6,808 nucleotides of DNA from JAOPZW01 sp036379935 (GTDB lineage: Bacteria > Actinomycetota > Thermoleophilia > Solirubrobacterales > Solirubrobacteraceae). The DNA is taken from the NCBI GenBank assembly GCA_036379935.1, contig DASVFT010000047.1:1-6808 (forward strand), written 5' to 3'. Shown here one piece after another: positions 4,146-6,808 of this stretch; the stretch's first letter is position 1, and every line of letters starts with the position of its first letter. The notes beneath the pieces were generated by a model. That model saw nothing but the letters and a program-made list of their open reading frames with translations, searched no databases and was not told the origin of the DNA. The position numbers and the translations under genes are program-made.

Positions 4146-5333
4146 ATGGCCCTCTCCATCGAAGACGCCCGGGCAGCGGTGCTGGCTGCCGTACGCCCCC
4201 TGCCCGCCGAGGACGTCCCCGTGCGGGACGCGCTCGGCCGCGTCCTGGCCGAGGACGTCGCCGCCACCGGCGACGTCCCCGCTTTCGCCAACAGCGCGAT
4301 GGACGGGTTCGCGGTGCGCTCCGGCCCCGCCGGGCGCACGCTGACCGTCGTCGGCGAGTCGCGTGCCGGGGCGCCGGCGACCGTGGCGGTCGGCGACGGC
4401 GAGGCGATCCGCATCTCCACCGGTGCGGCCGTGCCGGAGGGCGCCGACGCGGTGTTGCAGATCGAGCTCGTGAGCGTGGAGGGCGATCGCGTTCGTCTCG
4501 AGGACGACGTGGACCCCGGCCGCAACGTGCGCCCGGCGGGCGACGACCTCCAGGCCGGCGACACCATCCTGCGCGCGGGCACGCCCCTCGGCGCCGCCGA
4601 GCTCGGGGTCGCGGTGGCCAGCGGCCGCGGCACGGTGGCCTGCGCACGCGTCCCGCGGGTGGTCGTCCTGGCCACCGGCGACGAGCTCGTCGCGCCCGGC
4701 CAGCCGCTGGCGCCCGGCCAGCTCCATGAGACCAACGGGCTCACCCTGGCCGCACTGGCGACCCAGGCCGGGGCGCGCGTGATCGCCACCGAAGTCGTGC
4801 GCGACACCGAGGAGCAGACCCGCGCCGCCATCGCCGGCGCGCTCGAGAGCGCCGACGCCGTCATCCTCTCCGGCGGCGTGTCGGTCGGCCCGCACGACCA
4901 CGTCAAGCCGGCCCTCGAGGCGCTCGGCGTGGATGAGGTGTTCTGGCGCGTGGCGCTGCGGCCGGGGCGGCCGACGTGGTTCGGCACCCGCGGCGAGACG
5001 CTCGTCTTCGGCCTACCCGGCAACCCCGTCTCGGCGATGGTCACCTTCATGCTCTTCGCGCGTCCGGCCCTGGCCGCGCTGCAGGGCGCCCCGCACCGGC
5101 CGCAGCGCGAGACGGCGCGGCTGACAGCGCCGATCCCGCGCCAGCCCGATCGGGACGAATGCGTGCGCGTGACCCTGCGCGACGGGCTCGCCACCCCCAC
5201 CGGCCCGCAGGGCTCGCACCAGCTGCGCTCGATGCTGCGCGCCGACGGGCTCGCCATCGTGACCGCCGGCACCGGCACGATCGAAGCCGGCGAGGAGGTC
5301 GACGTCGAGCGCCTCGACAGGCGCCTCTGGTAG
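4146..5333 (+). CDS. moeA: Molybdopterin molybdotransferase MoeA
   Basis: This 395-aa cytoplasmic enzyme inserts molybdenum into adenylylated molybdopterin in the last step of Moco synthesis. All MoeA blocks are present at normal length: VPAFANSAMDGFAVRS (about 44-59), ISTGAAVPEGADAVLQIE (94-111), GRNVRPAGDDLQAGD (126-140), the MoaB/MogA-like domain with VLATGDEL (175-182), NGLTLAAL (198-205), ILSGGVSVGPHDHVKPAL (240-257), LRPGRPTWFG (273-282) and GLPGNPVSAMVTF (290-302), then the C-terminal beta domain with GSHQLRSMLRADGLAIV (356-372). The ATG at 4146 (MALSIEDARAAV) starts exactly where the family does; the frame is open to 3882 but that part is antisense to the neighbouring gene. No other Moco gene lies in the window. 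It is divergent from the GGDEF-like gene across 45 bp and may have a leaderless transcript. Confidence 0.95.
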   Translation: MALSIEDARAAVLAAVRPLPAEDVPVRDALGRVLAEDVAATGDVPAFANSAMDGFAVRSGPAGRTLTVVGESRAGAPATVAVGDGEAIRISTGAAVPEGADAVLQIELVSVEGDRVRLEDDVDPGRNVRPAGDDLQAGDTILRAGTPLGAAELGVAVASGRGTVACARVPRVVVLATGDELVAPGQPLAPGQLHETNGLTLAALATQAGARVIATEVVRDTEEQTRAAIAGALESADAVILSGGVSVGPHDHVKPALEALGVDEVFWRVALRPGRPTWFGTRGETLVFGLPGNPVSAMVTFMLFARPALAALQGAPHRPQRETARLTAPIPRQPDRDECVRVTLRDGLATPTGPQGSHQLRSMLRADGLAIVTAGTGTIEAGEEVDVERLDRRLW

Positions 5334-5357
5334 GTCTGGACCAGGCCGGCGAGGGGG

Positions 5358-5363
5358 TACGCT
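5358..5363 (+). promoter_or_regulatory. Candidate -10 element, leaderless start of the membrane-anchored gene
   Basis: TACGCT (TANNNT pattern) is followed by CCCGCC and the GTG at 5370, again exactly 6 nt, with no ribosome-binding site between. This suggests the gene has its own promoter in the 36-nt gap after moeA. Confidence 0.45.
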
Positions 5364-5369
5364 CCCGCC

Positions 5370-6116
5370 GTGGCCCCCGCCGCCATCGTCGCCGCGCTGG
5401 CCGCCGCGCTGGCGGCCGCCTATGTCGGCGTGCGACGGCGCCTGGGCCAGAAGGTCCCCGACGACGTCGACCTCGTCCGCGACGTCGACGACACGACCCA
5501 GCTGGACCGGTCGACCGGCGCGGTGCGCTCGGTGCAGTCGGCGGAGGTCATGCTCCCCGCCGACACCGTCGACGCCCTGTGGTCGCCCATGTACCTCGAG
5601 CGCCTGGCCCGCACGTACTGGCGCTTCCTGTCGCGCGCCACGCTCGGGCTCGTTCGCGTCTACTACACCGAGGGCGAGCGCTACGTCTGCCTGCTGGCGC
5701 GCCCGTTCAAGCTCATCACCTTCCACGCGCCCGAGTACGAGATGGACGAGCGCCGCGGCATCGTCCGCTGGCGCATCGCGCGCGGGCTGCTGGTGGCACG
5801 GCGCGGGCACGACGGCGACGGCTACCTGCAGATCGACGTCGAGCGGAGCCCCGCCCAGCGTCCGGGCTGCGCGAACGTCGCCGTCGAGGTCGAGGTCGCC
5901 AACTTCTACCCCGCCATCGCCTACCGCCTGAGCCGCTTCGTGTACGCGCAGACGCAGTCGCGCCTGCACGTCGTCGTCACCCATGGCTTCCTGCGCTCGC
6001 TGGCGCGCCTGGACCTCGAGGAGTCGGTGGTCGGACGCTTCCTGACGGCCGACGACGTGCCCGCGCCCTCCGCGCCGCGCCCCGACGAGCGCGACGGCGC
6101 ACGCCTGCCGACGTGA
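5370..6116 (+). CDS. Membrane-anchored protein of unknown function
   Basis: I do not recognise this 248-aa protein. Residues 3-20 (PAAIVAALAAALAAAYVG) form one hydrophobic helix followed by VRRRLG, consistent with an N-terminal anchor and a cytoplasmic body by the positive-inside rule. The rest is an acidic, mixed alpha/beta soluble region: DVDLVRDVDDTTQLDR (32-47), an aromatic-rich helix (70-91, with YLERLARTYWRFLSRAT), strands LGLVRVYYT and YVCLLARPFKLITFH, a RRGIVRWRIARGLLVARR segment (128-145), YLQIDVER, and VAVEVEVANFYPAIAYRLSRF (170-190) with LHVVVTHGFLRSLARLDL. The pattern could fit a SRPBCC/START-like lipid-binding fold, but this is only an impression. The tail (230-248) is Pro/Arg/Asp-rich and probably disordered. 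The GTG start is fixed by the TACGCT element 6 nt upstream; the moeA stop is 36 nt away. Even codon use throughout supports a real gene. Confidence 0.75.
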   Translation: MAPAAIVAALAAALAAAYVGVRRRLGQKVPDDVDLVRDVDDTTQLDRSTGAVRSVQSAEVMLPADTVDALWSPMYLERLARTYWRFLSRATLGLVRVYYTEGERYVCLLARPFKLITFHAPEYEMDERRGIVRWRIARGLLVARRGHDGDGYLQIDVERSPAQRPGCANVAVEVEVANFYPAIAYRLSRFVYAQTQSRLHVVVTHGFLRSLARLDLEESVVGRFLTADDVPAPSAPRPDERDGARLPT

Positions 6117-6145
6117 CTTCTGCGTGCCCGCAACGTTGGTGTCGC

Positions 6146-6808
6146 ATGCGTCCTCCCACCGCCCTCCTCACCCTCGCGCTCGCGACCGCCGCGCTGGCCG
6201 CGACCGCCGCGAGCGCATCCGCCGACAGCCTCGTCGCCGCCGCGCCCGGCGCGCGGAACCTGACCGGCAACGGCGGCTACCTCGTGTGGGCGCAGCCGGC
6301 CGCCGGCGGCCGCTGGCGCCTCGCCGTGCGCGCGCCCGATGGCACCGTCAGCACGCCGGCCATCGCCGACTTCGGCGCGCCGCCGGCCGCCCAGATCGGC
6401 TCGACCGGCTACGCGATCGCCGGCCGTCGCCTGCTGGCCGTCTACTCGCGCTGCCAGGGCAACTCGGCCATCGCCGGCTGCGACGTCTACGCCTACGACC
6501 TGCGCGCGGGGACCGAGGAGCGCATCGCCGCCCTCAGCTCGCGCACCTACAGCGAGACCGCCCCCAGCCTCGAGCTGGGCCGCTTCGCCTTCGTGCGTCG
6601 TGGCGACGGCCCGCGTCCCGGCCTCTACTCCTCCTCGCTGACCTCGAAGGCCGCGCCCAAGCGGCTGAGCCCCACGCTCGCGCGCGAGACCGCGACCAAC
6701 GGGACGCGCGTCGCCTACACCTACAACTCCAGCCGCGGAGGTGGCCTCGCCGTGCGCCGGCTCTCGGGCGAGGGCAGCGTCCTCGTCCCCGTCGCGCGCC
6801 AGCCCGTC
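6146..6808 (+). CDS. Secreted protein, probable beta-propeller-like fold, incomplete at the right edge
   Basis: The frame is open from ATG 6146 to the window end (221 codons) and therefore lacks its stop. Residues 1-26 are a clear signal peptide (MRPPTALLTLALATAALAAT then AASASA|DS). The mature part alternates short strands and turns: ARNLTGNGGYLVWAQ, RWRLAVRAPDG, VYSRCQGNSAIAGCDVYAYDLRAG, ERIAAL, RFAFVRRGDGPRPGLYSS, ATNGTRVAYTYNSS and LAVRRLSGEG. Repeats of the kind GxRVAYTY...LAVRRLSG resemble WD40-like/TolB-type propeller blades (one blade about every 45-50 residues), which are common in exported proteins of this lineage. Two Cys (in SRCQG and AGCD) may form a disulfide. GGTG 4 nt before the ATG is a partial ribosome-binding site. 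It follows the preceding stop by 29 nt, so read-through from the gene at 5370 is possible. Function unknown. Confidence 0.75.
   Translation, partial: MRPPTALLTLALATAALAATAASASADSLVAAAPGARNLTGNGGYLVWAQPAAGGRWRLAVRAPDGTVSTPAIADFGAPPAAQIGSTGYAIAGRRLLAVYSRCQGNSAIAGCDVYAYDLRAGTEERIAALSSRTYSETAPSLELGRFAFVRRGDGPRPGLYSSSLTSKAAPKRLSPTLARETATNGTRVAYTYNSSRGGGLAVRRLSGEGSVLVPVARQPV

Noticed and set aside
2329..4647. Very long open frame on the minus strand (772 codons)
   Set aside because: It runs antisense to the riboswitch, the DPBB gene and moeA, and its translation is mostly Arg/Ala/Gly low complexity, typical of a shadow frame in very GC-rich DNA.
4101..4901. N-terminal extension of the GGDEF-like gene across moeA
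   Set aside because: The extra 267 codons are antisense to the well-supported moeA and lack recognisable domains; the ATG at 4100 just before the helical domain is preferred.
5336..5344. CTGG-A-CCAG palindrome after the moeA stop
   Set aside because: Four-base arms are too short and common in this composition to support a terminator or operator.
5013..5984. Minus-strand open frame of 323 codons over the end of moeA and the gene at 5370
   Set aside because: Low-complexity His/Arg/Ala/Gly translation opposing two better-supported genes.
1..6808. CRISPR array, insertion sequence, integrase, tRNA or rRNA
   Set aside because: No regularly spaced repeats, terminal inverted repeats with a transposase, cloverleaf or rRNA-like stretches were found by reading; the only direct repeats are coding and in frame.

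Overview
The window comes from a very GC-rich bacterium. The protein families, alanine/arginine-rich codon use and regulatory style (an actinobacterial-type c-di-AMP riboswitch, several apparently leaderless genes) suggest an actinobacterium, most likely class Thermoleophilia (Solirubrobacterales-like). That placement is inference from family resemblance, not a database match.

Layout. (1) 1-1346, minus strand: a principal-type sigma factor (rpoD/sigA, 367 aa) followed 18 nt later by the first 74 codons of a large LuxR-family ATPase regulator that runs off the left edge. (2) 1347-1610: a divergent control region with a good sigma70-type promoter for the sigma gene and two small inverted repeats. 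(3) 1611-2138, plus: an Ala/Lys-rich, histone-H1-like basic protein containing a 60-bp tandem repeat. (4) 2139-2373: a GC hairpin, a candidate promoter and a well-formed ydaO/yuaA-type (c-di-AMP) riboswitch. (5) 2374-3108, plus: a secreted protein with an Ig-like region and an RlpA-like double-psi beta-barrel, the kind of cell-wall gene this riboswitch often controls in actinobacteria. (6) 3111-4100, minus: a 329-aa protein with a degenerate GGDEF domain, converging on the wall gene with 2 nt between stop codons. (7) 4146-5333, plus: moeA, divergent from the GGDEF-like gene across only 45 bp. (8) 5370-6116, plus: a membrane-anchored protein of unknown function. (9) 6146 to the right edge, plus: a secreted, probable beta-propeller-like protein, incomplete.

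Together these are mostly chromosomal housekeeping and lineage-specific genes: transcription (sigma factor, regulator), cell-wall remodelling under second-messenger control, and molybdenum cofactor synthesis. I see no transposase, integrase, CRISPR array, tRNA or rRNA. No gene-free stretch exceeds 300 nt. The most interesting signals are regulatory: the riboswitch has a 3' segment next to the start codon that can pair with the aptamer core, and four genes have a -10-like hexamer only 6-7 nt before the start codon with no ribosome-binding site, whereas the operon-internal gene has a clear one.
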